DNA from: Acanthaster planci
Lineage: Eukaryota > Echinodermata > Asteroidea > Valvatida > Acanthasteridae
Direction of reading: 5' to 3'
Length of the DNA: 64,000 nucleotides
Assembly (NCBI RefSeq): GCF_001949145.1
Contig: NW_019091426.1
Span: 731,128-795,127, forward strand
Numbering within the stretch: position 1 is the first letter of the stretch; each line of letters begins with the position of its first letter. Positions 47,001 through 59,212 of this stretch are shown in pieces. Made by a program: the position numbers and the translations under genes. The notes under the pieces were generated by a model. The model ran no database searches and was not told the DNA's origin. It saw only the letters and a list, made by a program, of their open reading frames with translations.

Positions 47001-50000
47001 CCCAGTCGCAGGCAATCCACCCAACAGGAAAGCGAAAGTGTGGTCGATCTAAGCGCGCGAAAAAAAATGTGAACGTGCTTTGACTTGGGCCTACAGGTGA
47101 CAACTGGTTCGAGGGTAAAACGAATCGACATAGCTCCCAACAGCAGTCGGATTTTCAGAAATGACACAAAAGCTACCGTTTCCTTTTAACGAAATATTGA
47201 ACTAACAAAGAAAAGAAAACAACAAAAAACACCTAAAAAACAAAAAAGACCAAAAGAAATTAAACCTTGCAGTCACACAGGAATACTTTCAAGTTGCAAA
47301 TGTGGAGAATGTAATCTCAGGAAGTGATCAAAACACCGGTATCATAGATGTCATTTTCAGATGTGACAGTCCATTAAAAAAATAAAAAATTGCCTCCCTG
47401 CGGAGAACAATGTTAACCAATCTTTAAAAATTGTATTTTTGGTCACTGTAGTCTGCAAGCAGTTTGCAGCAGTTTTGTATTACAACACTTAGTACTGTTT
47501 TTACCATCTCTCCGTACGTTCCATTTCCCCCAAGTTAGCTTCTGCGCGATTCACACGAGGTCAATCATAATCACATTGCAGTTGTTTTGATTCAGATTTC
47601 ACTAAACCGAACGACAAAGCGGTAAAAGTTACAAGGGTGAAACATCCAACATTTTTATTTGGATGCAACAGAGTCAAACTCAAAAGGTATGAATCATTCA
47701 AAGAAAACAGCTTTTTTTCAATCAGCATGCTGGCATTTTGTATTTAATACATGTATGTAGACAATAGCGATAATTTCAAATAAATTACAAGCTGAAACAA
47801 CTGTCAAAATTGAGGAAACAGAGAAAAATACCGAATATGGAATTAAAAATCGCAGAAAGGGAAATATTAACTCGACTGTAATCAGGTGCGGTTCCGAGTG
47901 AGCCCAGATGTAGGCCAACTGTACTATTAACAAGTTACCATTTTTTCCAAGGAAAGTATTGTTAGGCCAAGTTGTCTGAAAGATCATGTATGAGAACTTT
48001 TGTTCCATAACACGTTTTTGGAGGGAGTGGGGTATACCGCCCTTAGCTCTTAAGAAGCGCTCCTGATTTGCAACATTCTAACAACCAAAGCCCATTGAAG
48101 TAATAAATTTATTTATTATGTATTTAAATCAGGTCTACATTAATATAAATAAACGTAGCAACTTTTTGAAAAATGAACAAGTAATCCGAATAAAATAGCC
48201 AAAGACCTTTAACTTCCAAGACAATGCGCCAAATTTAAAAACAACTCCTTTGCCATTTCTACAAGAGTAAAATAAAAAAACCTTCATACCTAAAGGAAAA
48301 GTAAACAGAAATTCCCGAACTGAAGGCAAACAGACGTGACTTGTTAAATTTAAAGTGTGTTTTAATCCAATATATTTCTAAGAAACAGGAAAAAAAATCA
48401 CTTAGACTACACATAACTAGAAAATCTACTTCAGAACACGGAGAACTGTCTATTTTCAAGAAGATTAATTGTTGAAAACTGCAAATTTAAATGTGAAACA
48501 GCACAAAGAGACCCCCCGTAAGTGAAACAGAATCACACATCATATCAGTTGTATGAGTGCGGATAAACACAAATTTTAGTTTCCGATTCTGTAAGAAAAT
48601 ATATACAAGTTCCCCAGTTATCGGAGCTTTTTTTGGACTTCGGTATCTACACATGATTTAAGATTCAGTGCAAAATATATAAATAATTCTTATATATTTC
48701 AAAAAGACATGAATCCGTGATGTATGACCCTGTTTTGGAAGGACAAATGTAATGTAAAACAAAAAAACATAAATTACGCTCTTAGATATACTTAACATTT
48801 GATGTGTCATTTTAGACAATACTTTTAATAAAGCAAATTTCTGCATTGTCTTCGTATACAAGGCATTTTTGTATAATCCTCAACTGCAATTTCACAGCTA
48901 TTATTCTAAACAATTATTTAGACAACGGAGTAATTGAAGTTGTGCAAATATATAGCTTCGTTTCATCCATTTCACCGCTCCGAACATATATATTCTACAA
49001 ACATCTCACCAGTGTATTTCAGTAACATAAAAAATAACTTTGAAATTTGAAATAAATCTGCAACAAAAACTTCTTAAAGCACCGATATGTTGAGGACCTA
49101 TTTCCCCCCCCTTTTATATTTACAGCTGTGTGGAGGTGAAATTTTGTTAATTATGGTGCATTTAATTCTCTTCTGTTACACAATTTCATAATCTGAGCTT
49201 TGTGTGGTAGCCATCTTGCAGGGCAGTTCTTTTTTTCCCACAGGGAAGCCTCCTTTGTGCATATCCCGTGGAACAAAAGCACTGGCCTGCAAGATGTCAG
49301 CCATGCAAACCCTCTATTGAAAACAAAATCTCAACCCTAATATCCCACGCACTATTGCAAGTACCTCCCCCCTTAAAAGCTTCCCAATTCAGAATCGTGC
49401 AGCACATCAAGGGCACGTTCCTTGTACACGTACTTCCAACTACATTTAAACATGGGCCAGGAGCAAATGCCCAAATCCACCATTAACCTAAACCAAAGGC
49501 CTGGAGAGTGGATTAGGATGGAGATCAGACTGCAGCGGATACAGGACTTCACAGTTACCAACGATATTAAGTCTACATACAGTACACATCATCTACTCAA
49601 AGCACACACATTCTGCAAATGATCTCTGTGTATTCCACTTTAACTGCATTGACAGGGCAAACTTTCATCATGCTGTACACATCTTCCCTTCAAATTACAC
49701 GGCAAACTAACGACATTTTTTTTTCTGCATTTAATTGATTATAGTTTAAAATCGATCACAAGTATTTTTCTCCAACTGTCTTTGTACAATGGACCTTAAT
49801 ATTTTATTAGCAACTTGTTTTATTGTAATTACATCACATACCCATGTAAGACAATAACGTGACTATCTTTTTGAACACATCAATAAATGTTGACTTAAGT
49901 GTCACAAATGACTTTAAAAACAACGTACGGCATACTTTTTTGATAAAATACACGCACCAATGGCAAACATCTCCAAGATGACTATTTAAAAATAAATTCT

Positions 50001-50368
50001 AATAATCAGCTATTCAGAAACAATAGATGCATTCATCAATTAGTGGTTTACACAAAATGCCCATCTTAAGGGCAGATTCTTGCTTTGCTGGTAGAGCAAT
50101 GCGAACAAAATGTATTATTGCTTAATGAAAACTTTGTTCAATATGTGATACACTAAATATTGAGCGACTTATGAGGTATATATATATATGTGTCCAAAAA
50201 TCCCTGGCCCCACAACACAAGAATCACTAAGAAATCCTTCTCAAATTCCGTTTCAAAATAAATTCACGGCTCCAACCGTAATGGCTCACGAAAATTAGTC
50301 TAAGGAAAGAACTTCCCTTAATCCAAAAAGTAAGATGAATGTGAAACAGATGGTGAAAGTTACGACAG

Positions 50369-50470
50369 ACATGCACCAGCGTTGAGAGCCTTACAGACAG
50401 TTTAAGGTTTCAAAATGACAAACATGCACCAGCGTTGAGAGCCTTACAGACAGTTTAAGGTTTCAAAATG
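50369..50470. repeat. 53-bp tandem duplication
   Basis: acatgcaccagcgttgagag begins at 50369 and again at 50422; the copies are essentially identical, so the event is recent or an assembly duplicate. Confidence 0.92.
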
Positions 50471-50874
50471 TTACCAGCTTACTTTTTAGAAATAAGATTA
50501 ACTCTTTTAATGGGAGGTTTTGTTTTTCTTTCCTATTTTATTTCCAAACCCCACTTACCAAAACACAAAATGTTTTATAACCTTTCTCCCATCCAAACTA
50601 TTGGAAAATAGAAACAAAAACAAAACAAAATCAATATTTTAACCTGGAAGATAAGCCATTTTTCTTTCGCTGAAGGAAGTGTAACCTGGCTTCAGCATTC
50701 AACATACTTCCCTGCTGTTCATTACATAAAAGTAATGCAAACATTTGCAGCACACTGGTAAGACTGCGATTTTTTTCCTCCGCTATGGACTTTCGGCATG
50801 ATGGTGCCTTGAACAATTAAAATTCAAATTAGCTTTCGTGCATTAGACGGCAAAGCTCAATCGGCACTTGGACG

Positions 50875-50952
50875 TCAGCCACTGGTTGATTTTCCTGGTA
50901 TCCAGGATATATGTTAGACATAGTTTTCCAGGGAAAATCAACCAGTGTTTGA
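50875..50952. repeat. Hairpin, about 20-bp arms
   Basis: cactggttgattttcctgg (50880-50898) and ccagggaaaatcaaccagtg (50928-50947) around a roughly 29-nt loop. Confidence 0.82.
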
Positions 50953-51229
50953 CAAGTGATTATTGGTCAAACTTGGCACGAAGGAATTACAAACTTAAGC
51001 AGCCCACTGTAAATTTATCACGGGCAATTTTCAAACATGAAGTATGGGAAATCTATTGACATCCCCGGCCATGTGCTTCATTCAAACACATCTGCAGTGC
51101 TTCAGTCCGAGCACATGCCAGTCAAATGATGGTTGAACCAGTTTTATAACAGTCCACTATGCTGCATCAACCAACCCAGATTGGTCCCTGGTTATCAACA
51201 TCCAGAATATCAAAACATACAAGGGGGCA

Positions 51230-51413
51230 GTGTTGTAGTCGAGACCACTTAAGACCTTCACAAGACCCCGCAGGACTAGGACAAGACCATCACAAGACCT
51301 CTGGTCTGAATTCAAGTCACAAGCTATTCAAATGAACTGCAACAAAAGCGCTCCATTCTCATTGTTCACCCTGCTACTTGTGTCTGGTCTTGTGTTGGTC
51401 TTGACTACAACAC
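51230..51413. repeat. Short TIR element (184 bp)
   Basis: Ends gtgttgtagtcgagacc and ggtcttgactacaacac are inverted copies with one mismatch. The inside has repeated cacaagacc. MITE-like, no ORF. Confidence 0.75.
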
Positions 51414-53021
51414 CGCAAGCAGGGCACTACGACTGATGACATTTGATGTTTGCACGTTAACACTCGGTGTTGACAGACATAAGTTGGCAACATGAAAACT
51501 TCAGCTGATGTCCCATGAAACGAGTCTACAGTATTTCCACAGTTCTCCCTGTGACATCCATCACACTTTCCATTCTCACTTAAATAATAGAATTTGTAGT
51601 GGTGCTTCAGACATGACACTGTAAGTGGTAACTTAACTTGAAAAAAGATTGCCAGAAATTGTAAGTGCTCAAAGGAATTCAAAAGGGTATCCTATGTGAC
51701 CCATAAACAGCCAGACGGATCTATATAAGTTCAACACCGTTTACTTCCATGGAACAATGTAAACTGAGTAAACGATACTCTGGCAATAACTGGCCTGTTT
51801 TACTCAACGAGTATGACATATCCTGAGTTGACCTTTTGCCTATACAGGGGTCCACATGCGGGCCTTTAAATACTGTGAAAAACAAAAGCAGTCAACCCTT
51901 ATTTCAATGCCAGAAAATTTCAAGTATTTGTCAAATAGCAGATTATGTTTACTGATATGTAATGTTGAATTAAACCTATGGAAACTAAACATGAAAAAAC
52001 AAACCCACATATATATCAGAATGTCCAACCATACAATTCTGCTAAGGTATGTGGATTTTTTTGGGGGGAGACAAAGTTTAAGAAATTTTACAAAACAAAA
52101 GTGTTTTTTTATGGGCCACTTTATCAATTTCCAACAGAAATGATACAGTGAGATTACTGTATATCTTTCCTGACAATGGACAGTGCCACCTGTCTAAAAC
52201 CCTGACTCCCTCACTTTTATCTTAACCCTTACTCACTCAAAAAAGAACTTTACGTGGTACTACCACAAACCTTTGTTTGGTTGCTATGCCCACTGAGCAG
52301 AAACTCAACTTGCATAAGATTACATCTTGTAAGGGCTTCTACCACATGCACATACTTAATTAAATTCAAACAAATTGATGAAGTGCATTGTCAGTGCTTG
52401 ATTTAAGTTTCTTAGATCAGCTGGAAAAAACTTTTTTTTTTTAAGGTATTTAAATTTTCAATCCTTTTCCATTTATCAGAACTTTTTCATATGTCCAGTG
52501 GGTAAGAAACATCAAATTTGTCCAAAACCCTAGTTAAACATTGGATATTTGGGCTCGAAAGTCAATATTCGGCAAAAAAAGTTTAGCTAGGTACGACTGT
52601 ATTAAATTTTTCATGTGAATCTGACCTATCATGGTAGAATATTGTCCAATTACACATGACACAAAATGGACGCAAGACACGCAAAATCTGAGACATACAA
52701 AATTCTATAGGGTTGTCTAAGGGGTGTGGTAACTCACGGCAACGGCACCAACGGCAACAGGTCAATAAAAGCATCACTCTAAAACTTGTAAGAAACTCAG
52801 CTGGGGAGAAACAAATTTCCACAGTGGTGACATTGGAAGAAGTTTTCAAGGGCCTTCAGTCTTCGAAGCATTAAAGTGATGCTTGGGAACTGTTTTAATA
52901 GTAAACTAACAGCAATCACGGATCACAGTCTTCTGAGAACTTCAAGACCCTGCATTAAAAATATCAACAATCTGAAATTCCTTTCCCATTACCGTGGTAA
53001 TTCATCCCTTCTTGGATTGCC

Positions 53022-53086
53022 CTATTCCAGTTTCTTTTCCTCAGCGACACAGACGAGCATTTTCTGCATCTGGTGGGTGACATCGT
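53022..53086 (-). CDS. SLC7A8-like: Gene C last exon: C-terminal tail and stop
   Basis: 65 nt from acceptor ctgtgcag to TAG at 53022-53024. It reads [20 protein letters not shown] plus E. Same length and QK-hydrophobic helix as gene A exon 10. Confidence 0.9.
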
Positions 53087-56000
53087 CTGCACAGGAAGGA
53101 AAATCAAGGGGGGAAAAGCCTACAATTTGTGCTTTTGATCGGCAAACATGGACTAGATCATTTTAACACCTTATACTGAAATTCTTGACACTCATCTAAG
53201 GCTTTTTTGGCTTAGAACCTTCTTGAGTCCTGCAAAATCCTCCTCTTTTACATCATTTTCAATTGAACCTTTAAGGAGGGATCAAGCCATTTGTACAGTA
53301 TCAGTGCATTAGCTCTGCCTTCTCAAATCCTACAAAATCCTTCAAAAACTCTCTGGAGATTTTCAGGTATTTGGAAGGTTCACGAATTTACACCCAACAC
53401 CCGCAGCAACTGGACCAATTTTTGTTGTGTTTTTGTTTTTTTGTCATGGGGTCTGTGGCGAAGTCGGCAATCAGTGAACATGGGTGCAAAAACGTGTGGG
53501 GCTCCAAAAGTTACAGTGTTGTGGTGTGCTTAGCGCAGGAGATTGGAAAAAGATGGGTCTGTTAATGGGTTGACGTGACTTACGGATGCAGTTGACCAGC
53601 CACTCTGGTTTGTTGGTCCAGTACACGCCAAAGAAATAAATGGGAAAACCGGTGCAGATGATGGCCGAGCCAATCAGGCAGTCAAACGGTGCGGCGACAA
53701 AGCCCATCACAACCAGGAACAAGCACATGAAGAAGAAAATGATGGGCAGAGCCAGGGGGACCTGGTGGGCAGACGCAGGACAAAGGTCAGAAGTTACAAA
53801 CAAAGACTTGGTTCAGTCAACTGCCAACACAGTGATGTCACAAGGCATTCATTCCAATGGGGCTGTCATTTATGCTCAATACACACGGCACTGGATTATC
53901 ACTTGCGGCTCACTGTGGGGCATGTTTGTTAAGACACTTATGATGTTTGCATTGACAAAAATACTGAAAAAGAAAGGAATTTATTATTCTCACACGGCTT
54001 TCACTCTGAGAAATTAAGGGCCATTTAGACATTTAAAAATGCACTGGGTACTGCAATTTTTGGAAGAATGAGATGTTGCAGTGTCTTGGCAATCCATTGA
54101 AGCTGACTCCAGATGGTGAGGGGTCATTTGGGGACAAAGCACGCATGAAGTGGAGTTGGGCCGTAATGATAAGGCAGACCTTGCACGCATGTCAGAATGA
54201 CCTCAGACTAGCTCCATTTCGGGCAGGCACTGTTGGAATACCAAACTGGCTCATTCAATGTTCCGGTGGTCTTTCTGCACTAATCCTACGCATGATTATT
54301 CTGTGGCAACCTGGCCAATATAACTCATCCCTTCGCCATCAAGATTGTCCATATTTTTCATGCTCACTATCTCAAACTGCAGTTTCAATTCAAACGCAGT
54401 TCCTGTAAGGAAACTAATCCGGGACAAAATGCGGGTGGCAACATTGACTTCACCCACCACAAGCCCTGCATTCATCCCGGATGAGTGAATTTTGAGGCGA
54501 CTCCCAACCTCTTGCATTGGAGAGTTCATCATGTGTTTTCTCTCCAAAAGATGAAATGAGCCTGACATTGCATCTAACAATTCAGCCAATGGCTGTTTAG
54601 CAATATAATGGCACAACCAATGGGAGGAGTAAATGAAAACCTAAACTTGGTCCTGGGTACTTCCTTTTCAAGACCCTCAAATGCAATCCTGATGCACCAC
54701 TTAATAACCAAACACTTTCCAAACAGTGTCTCAAATTTCCCCCGTCGGCTAGAGCTTACCTTGACGGGCCGAGCCATTTCTGGTCGTGTCCAGCGCAGGA
54801 ACAACTGGCCGGCGATGGCAGTACCGGTGGCCAACCAAGTCACAAAGCTGAAGTAGTTGATCAGCTGGATGATGTTCTTGGCAGGCATGTAGAGCAGAGT
54901 CAGACAGCACTGCCAAGAAAGACAGGACAGGTGGAAACCTTAATTAACGCTTGTCCTCAATGCTCATATTACCGCGTCCAATAAATATTTTTTTTCTCTG
55001 TTCCTTAATAGCGGGGAACACAGACTTATCCCATTATCTTTTTTTCCCCCTGTTCCTCAAACAAGGAGCACGGACCTGTTTGCTTCACAAAAATTTGGAT
55101 CTCAATCACTAATCCCAATGCTTGTTCGCTCCATCTGGTGTCAGCGAACCAATGACGGATCACTGATTGAGACCCTGGATCCCTGAGAAACAAACAGGCC
55201 CCTAGTTTGGGTTCACGAAGCAGTGCTTTATCCAGAGGGGTGCCTGGGCATCTTCCCCCCCTCCCCCGGCCATTTTGGAAACCACCTGCATTTAAAAGCA
55301 CTTTTCACTTCAAGGCAAATGAGCAGGCCCTGTTTTAAAAAGCTGGCTGACAACCTGTTGAGGGAAGGTGTGGAATTCCCTGAAACAGAAAATGAATTTC
55401 TACACACGATAGGAGACGGATAAAAGGTGGACGGCCTGATCCAAAACGGAACGCTTACTGGAGTTCCTTCTCACAGCATATGAATAGGTGGGTGTAAGTC
55501 ATGGGAATAGCTGCCATGGGCAGTTCTCTCAAGAAAGATGAAGAGGGGTCCACATTCGCCCCCCTTCAACATTTTTAGCCACAAGTGGAAGTGCCCTCTG
55601 ATGTCTGATAATTGCAGTGCACTAACATCACAATGTAACAACCGCTGCCTTATTCTTCACAGAATAGCATGCATTTTTGAAAAGAATACACACCCCTTCC
55701 ATACTTTGAGCGAATGCAAAGGTGAGGCGAATTAACATCACAAAAGAGTGGCCACCAAATTTTGCTCAAGTTCAAAGATGGTCAACTTCCGTGCATTGGC
55801 AGCGTGACAATTCAAGATGAAGTAACAAGTACACATCCACATCCGCTTTTGTGCTAAGTATGAACCGGCCTGAAGCCAGCATCCCAAGCAATAGAACCTA
55901 CAACACTGAGGTCACACTTTACGCTTGCTTTCAGTAAGGAGAAACATGATCCACATAGGAAACCGCACATGTAAACGCAGCATGCTTTCAATGTTTTACA

Positions 56001-56933
56001 TCTACAATGACGTGGGCTGTTCTTTCACTTTGGCCAGAGGGCTGGATACTCACAGTGAAGATCAGGGAAGGCATGGGTGTCTTCCACCGCACGCTGATCA
56101 TTGCCAGAGCTTCAGGTAGATGGCCATTACGAGCTCCAACAAAATAGATCCTGGACAGACACACACATAAATAAGGTTGTTTTATCCCCGAAACGATTCC
56201 AACATGGAAATGGGAAACCCACAGGTGCATGAGACTCTCCAAAATGTTTCCATTCATTTTTTTCAGGTTTAAGGACAGACTCTGAACTAAAACATCAGGC
56301 AATCTACCGTTCTGAGAGTAACACAGCCAGCCTGTGATCGGGATGCATTAGTAAGGTGCATTATCACTACGCCTAAGTATAATATTGCCGTTTTCCAGTC
56401 ATGTTTGGTATTTCTCCCTGATCAAAAGCAGATGAGATTGGACAAGATGTTGGAAGGATTGGCTTATTGCAGTTTTTCATACTGTGTCAAGAATCTAGAC
56501 AGGCCAATCTCAACTAAAATACATGTATGAAGGATCTGGTTTAACTGTAAAGGTAAAAGTCCAATAAACCAGGTTGGTGTATTTACTGTGCATATGACAT
56601 TGTTAACTGAAAGGGTGTGTTCTTGTATGACTAAGCAGAATGAAATTGAACGTGCTTGTACATTTTGTTTGCCTACACTTACGATGTGGATTACCTCTTG
56701 TGACAAATACCCTGTCATATCCAAATAGTTTGCATATTATATTTTTCCCTTGCTCACTTGCAAAAAGTGCACTGAATACACTGAAGACGAAAGCAACAAA
56801 AACTTCGTCGACCCTTTGTAACGCTTTACCTGGATCCAGTCAAGAGAAGTCCATTGACTCCACCAAAGGTAGACAAGGCAACAGAGACGGGCATGATCCA
56901 GGCCATGACACCGAAAAGTTTTGATCCAAAGGT
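53022..56933 (-). CDS. SLC7A8-like: Gene C (partial, 3' half): LAT2-like SLC7 amino-acid transporter light chain
   Basis: Five exons encode the last 197 residues of a LAT-type transporter (TM8 to C-tail). [20 protein letters not shown] and STFGGVNG are close to vertebrate LAT2 as I recall it, and the downstream loop reads [18 protein letters not shown]2 exchanges neutral amino acids at the plasma membrane with the 4F2 heavy chain. All five exon lengths and phases equal exons 6-10 of gene A, so the genes are paralogues. The upstream exons (TM1-TM7) were not found from 56934 to 64000; they may lie in the gap or beyond the window. Family is certain; LAT2 orthology is probable only. Confidence 0.9.
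53584..53761 (-). CDS. SLC7A8-like: Gene C exon (equivalent to gene A exon 9): TM11-TM12
   Basis: 178 nt, phase 0 to 1; acceptor cccaccag, donor GTAAGT. It contains [19 protein letters not shown] and [14 protein letters not shown]. Confidence 0.92.
54760..54909 (-). CDS. SLC7A8-like: Gene C exon (equivalent to gene A exon 8): TM9-TM10
   Basis: 150 nt, phase 0; acceptor cttggcag, donor GTAAGC. It reads [20 protein letters not shown] and ends [12 protein letters not shown]. Confidence 0.92.
56054..56150 (-). CDS. SLC7A8-like: Gene C exon (equivalent to gene A exon 7): ARNGHLP loop
   Basis: 97 nt, phase 2 to 0; acceptor tgtccag, donor GTGAGT. It reads [19 protein letters not shown] then [13 protein letters not shown]. 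The usual Glu of AREGHLP is Asn here. Confidence 0.92.
56830..56933 (-). CDS. SLC7A8-like: Gene C exon (equivalent to gene A exon 6): TM8
   Basis: 104 nt, phase 0 to 2; acceptor ccatag, donor GTAAAG. It reads [20 protein letters not shown] and ends NGLLLTGSR. It is the most 5' exon of this gene that can be seen. Confidence 0.92.
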
Positions 56934-59149
56934 CTATGGACAAAAAAAAACAAGAGACAGACAGAAACATAAGAGATCAGTCATGCATCTCTCTAGTCTG
57001 CACAAGAAAGGCTGTTCGATACGGCTCGTTTCATTTTGGGCTTCGGGAAATTTGGTCTCAGTACTGGGGTGCAATTACTTGCCATGAAAGCTGTGTTGGG
57101 GACGGAGCAGTTCCTCAAGGATTATTGCATGGTGACACAAATGGGACTTCAGTGCGTAAAAAGCACTTTCTGCAACAGCCCCCAACCAAACAGAAAAGAT
57201 CCTACAGTTTAAGTAAATCATCACATAAGACTTACGCTATTTTTTAAAAAATTGTTAACATCTTTAATACGTAAGATTGTCAAATTAGTTCTTAAAGAAT
57301 CAACCTGGTGCGGGGTACATTTCTGTACCTAATGGGACTTTAAGGAGCAATACAATAACGGCAGCGGTGACTCAAAGCGCTTATGCCACAAAGATGTGCG
57401 CCCTCACTGGAAAAATATTGAGACTGGTGGAAAGTTTTCGACTGGGTTTGCGCATGCAATTCGAGGGCTTAATGGTGACACACTCTGTGCATGTGAATCA
57501 CAAGTCGTCAGAGCCACTTTTGAGTTTTACACAGCATGGGGAAGAGGAAACTCAGCTCTTTGTTTTGAAATGTCACTTAATTTGACATTCAGATGAAAAT
57601 GAATGGTTATTGAAATGTAGCGACCGTGGGCGTTGATCAAACTGACAAGTCTTACACGTGTATTTCATATAATGCCCTTAATTCTCAATTAAATCAGTTC
57701 ACTTTGTCAATGGAGTTTGGTGTACAACAGAGGATTGCAAACATTGTTCAAACAGAGTCGGTCACAAACTTGGCAGAGTTCACAACGTTTATCATATTCA
57801 TGAAAAATTAAGTGGATCGATTGGAATCCTCCAAATAAATCGCTTCACAGTGACCTGGGTCGCACCAATAGTTGCCAGAGTCAGAAGTTATCAACAAGTC
57901 CAATGTATTGTCGAAACTCCTTCCAATTTTGGTGAGAATTGAGGCAAAGCGACACGAAATACAATGGTAAGAAACGAATATCCGCTCCTACGAAGTGCAA
58001 AAACTCGAACCCTTAACACCCCATAATCCTTTGCGTGGCCACGCTTCTAATTCAAATGTAATACAAATCTTGCGCAAATAAGTGTGGGCAAGGTTAAACT
58101 ATCAAAGGTGGGGCCAAAGGTCGAAAGTAAACGAGTGTAAACACGAATTAACATATAAGGACAAGATCTTGGAAATTACAGTTATCAAAAATGTTGAGGA
58201 TTCCTATTAACTTCTTTCAAAAATCTTTTAACTCAAAAGTGGCTCTGGCAACTAGTGACTCACGTTCATAGAGCAAGTCACAATCTGAAGATCACACATT
58301 CAAATGGAAACTGGTCACGTATGCTCTGTGCATCCTGTGAAAAATGAGCGTGAACTTGGGTGCATACACTGTACATTCCTACCAAAGGACCAATGATTCT
58401 ATGCCAAAAAACCTGTTGTTCCATCACAACTTTTCTCTACGCTTTTGTATTCCTTAACCATGCAAAAAAATTGAAATTACTTTGGGAGGGAAGCGGCTGT
58501 CTTCCTCTTTCCCACCCTCAACAACGCTCACCCTAAACCTCAGTCCAGACAGAAGCAACACTTATTTCAAGGCTAATTTGAACAAAGAATTGAGGTCTCC
58601 CAAAATTTCCTATCTATTTACTTCTTCTAAAGTCATCTCACAAATTAAGCTCAGATGACAGGAATATAACTTTGGAACAGTGCCAATTACTGATTCATCC
58701 TCGGCCTTGTTGGTCAATTCTATTTCCTTCTTGTGCTGATTCAAAGCTGTCATTTCTAGGGCAACTAACTTGTGCTACAATAAAAATTGGTTAAAAAATT
58801 GGAAGGAAAAATGTATGTACAAAGCATACCCCCTTGTAGGAGCGAGTCTGGTTTCAACCAAGGTCAACAGCTGCTAAAAATATCTTTACGTAAACTCTAT
58901 ACTGAAGAAAATTTCGAACACAGTTTTAAAAAGGCACTACTGGTTCCACGTTTAAAACTATAAATTTTGGTTATATAAACACTGACGCGGGTAAAGTATA
59001 CATTCTGAATCTATTAGTCAATAGTGACTATTTCACCTTAAAATCAGCGGTACAGCGAGAAAGTTTATAGGACCCCGCCCACAACATGTACCCTCATTGA
59101 CAAAGCCATGAATAACACTGTCTACACGATGGTGTTACGCCCAAAATCA

Positions 59150-59212
59150 GTCCCAACCACAGTTGGGCCCGTCCCAACTAGAGTGCTACAGTTGGGCCGG
59201 CCCAACTACAGC
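59150..59212. repeat. Palindromic cluster
   Basis: A perfect 18-bp palindrome agttgggccggcccaact (59190-59207) lies beside a second, imperfect one (59161-59179). Confidence 0.8.

Larger units (their letters stand above)
46932..53021. other. Interval between the start of gene B and the end of gene C
   Basis: 6.1 kb, AT-rich. It holds the gene B promoter side and the gene C 3' UTR side. Repeats seen: a 53-bp tandem duplication (50369-50470), a hairpin (50875-50952), a TIR element (51230-51413) and a TA-repeat at about 50181. No coding exon is supported. Confidence 0.65.

Noticed and set aside
50181-50190. TA repeat as an origin or promoter
   Set aside because: Ordinary short microsatellite; nothing around it supports a function.
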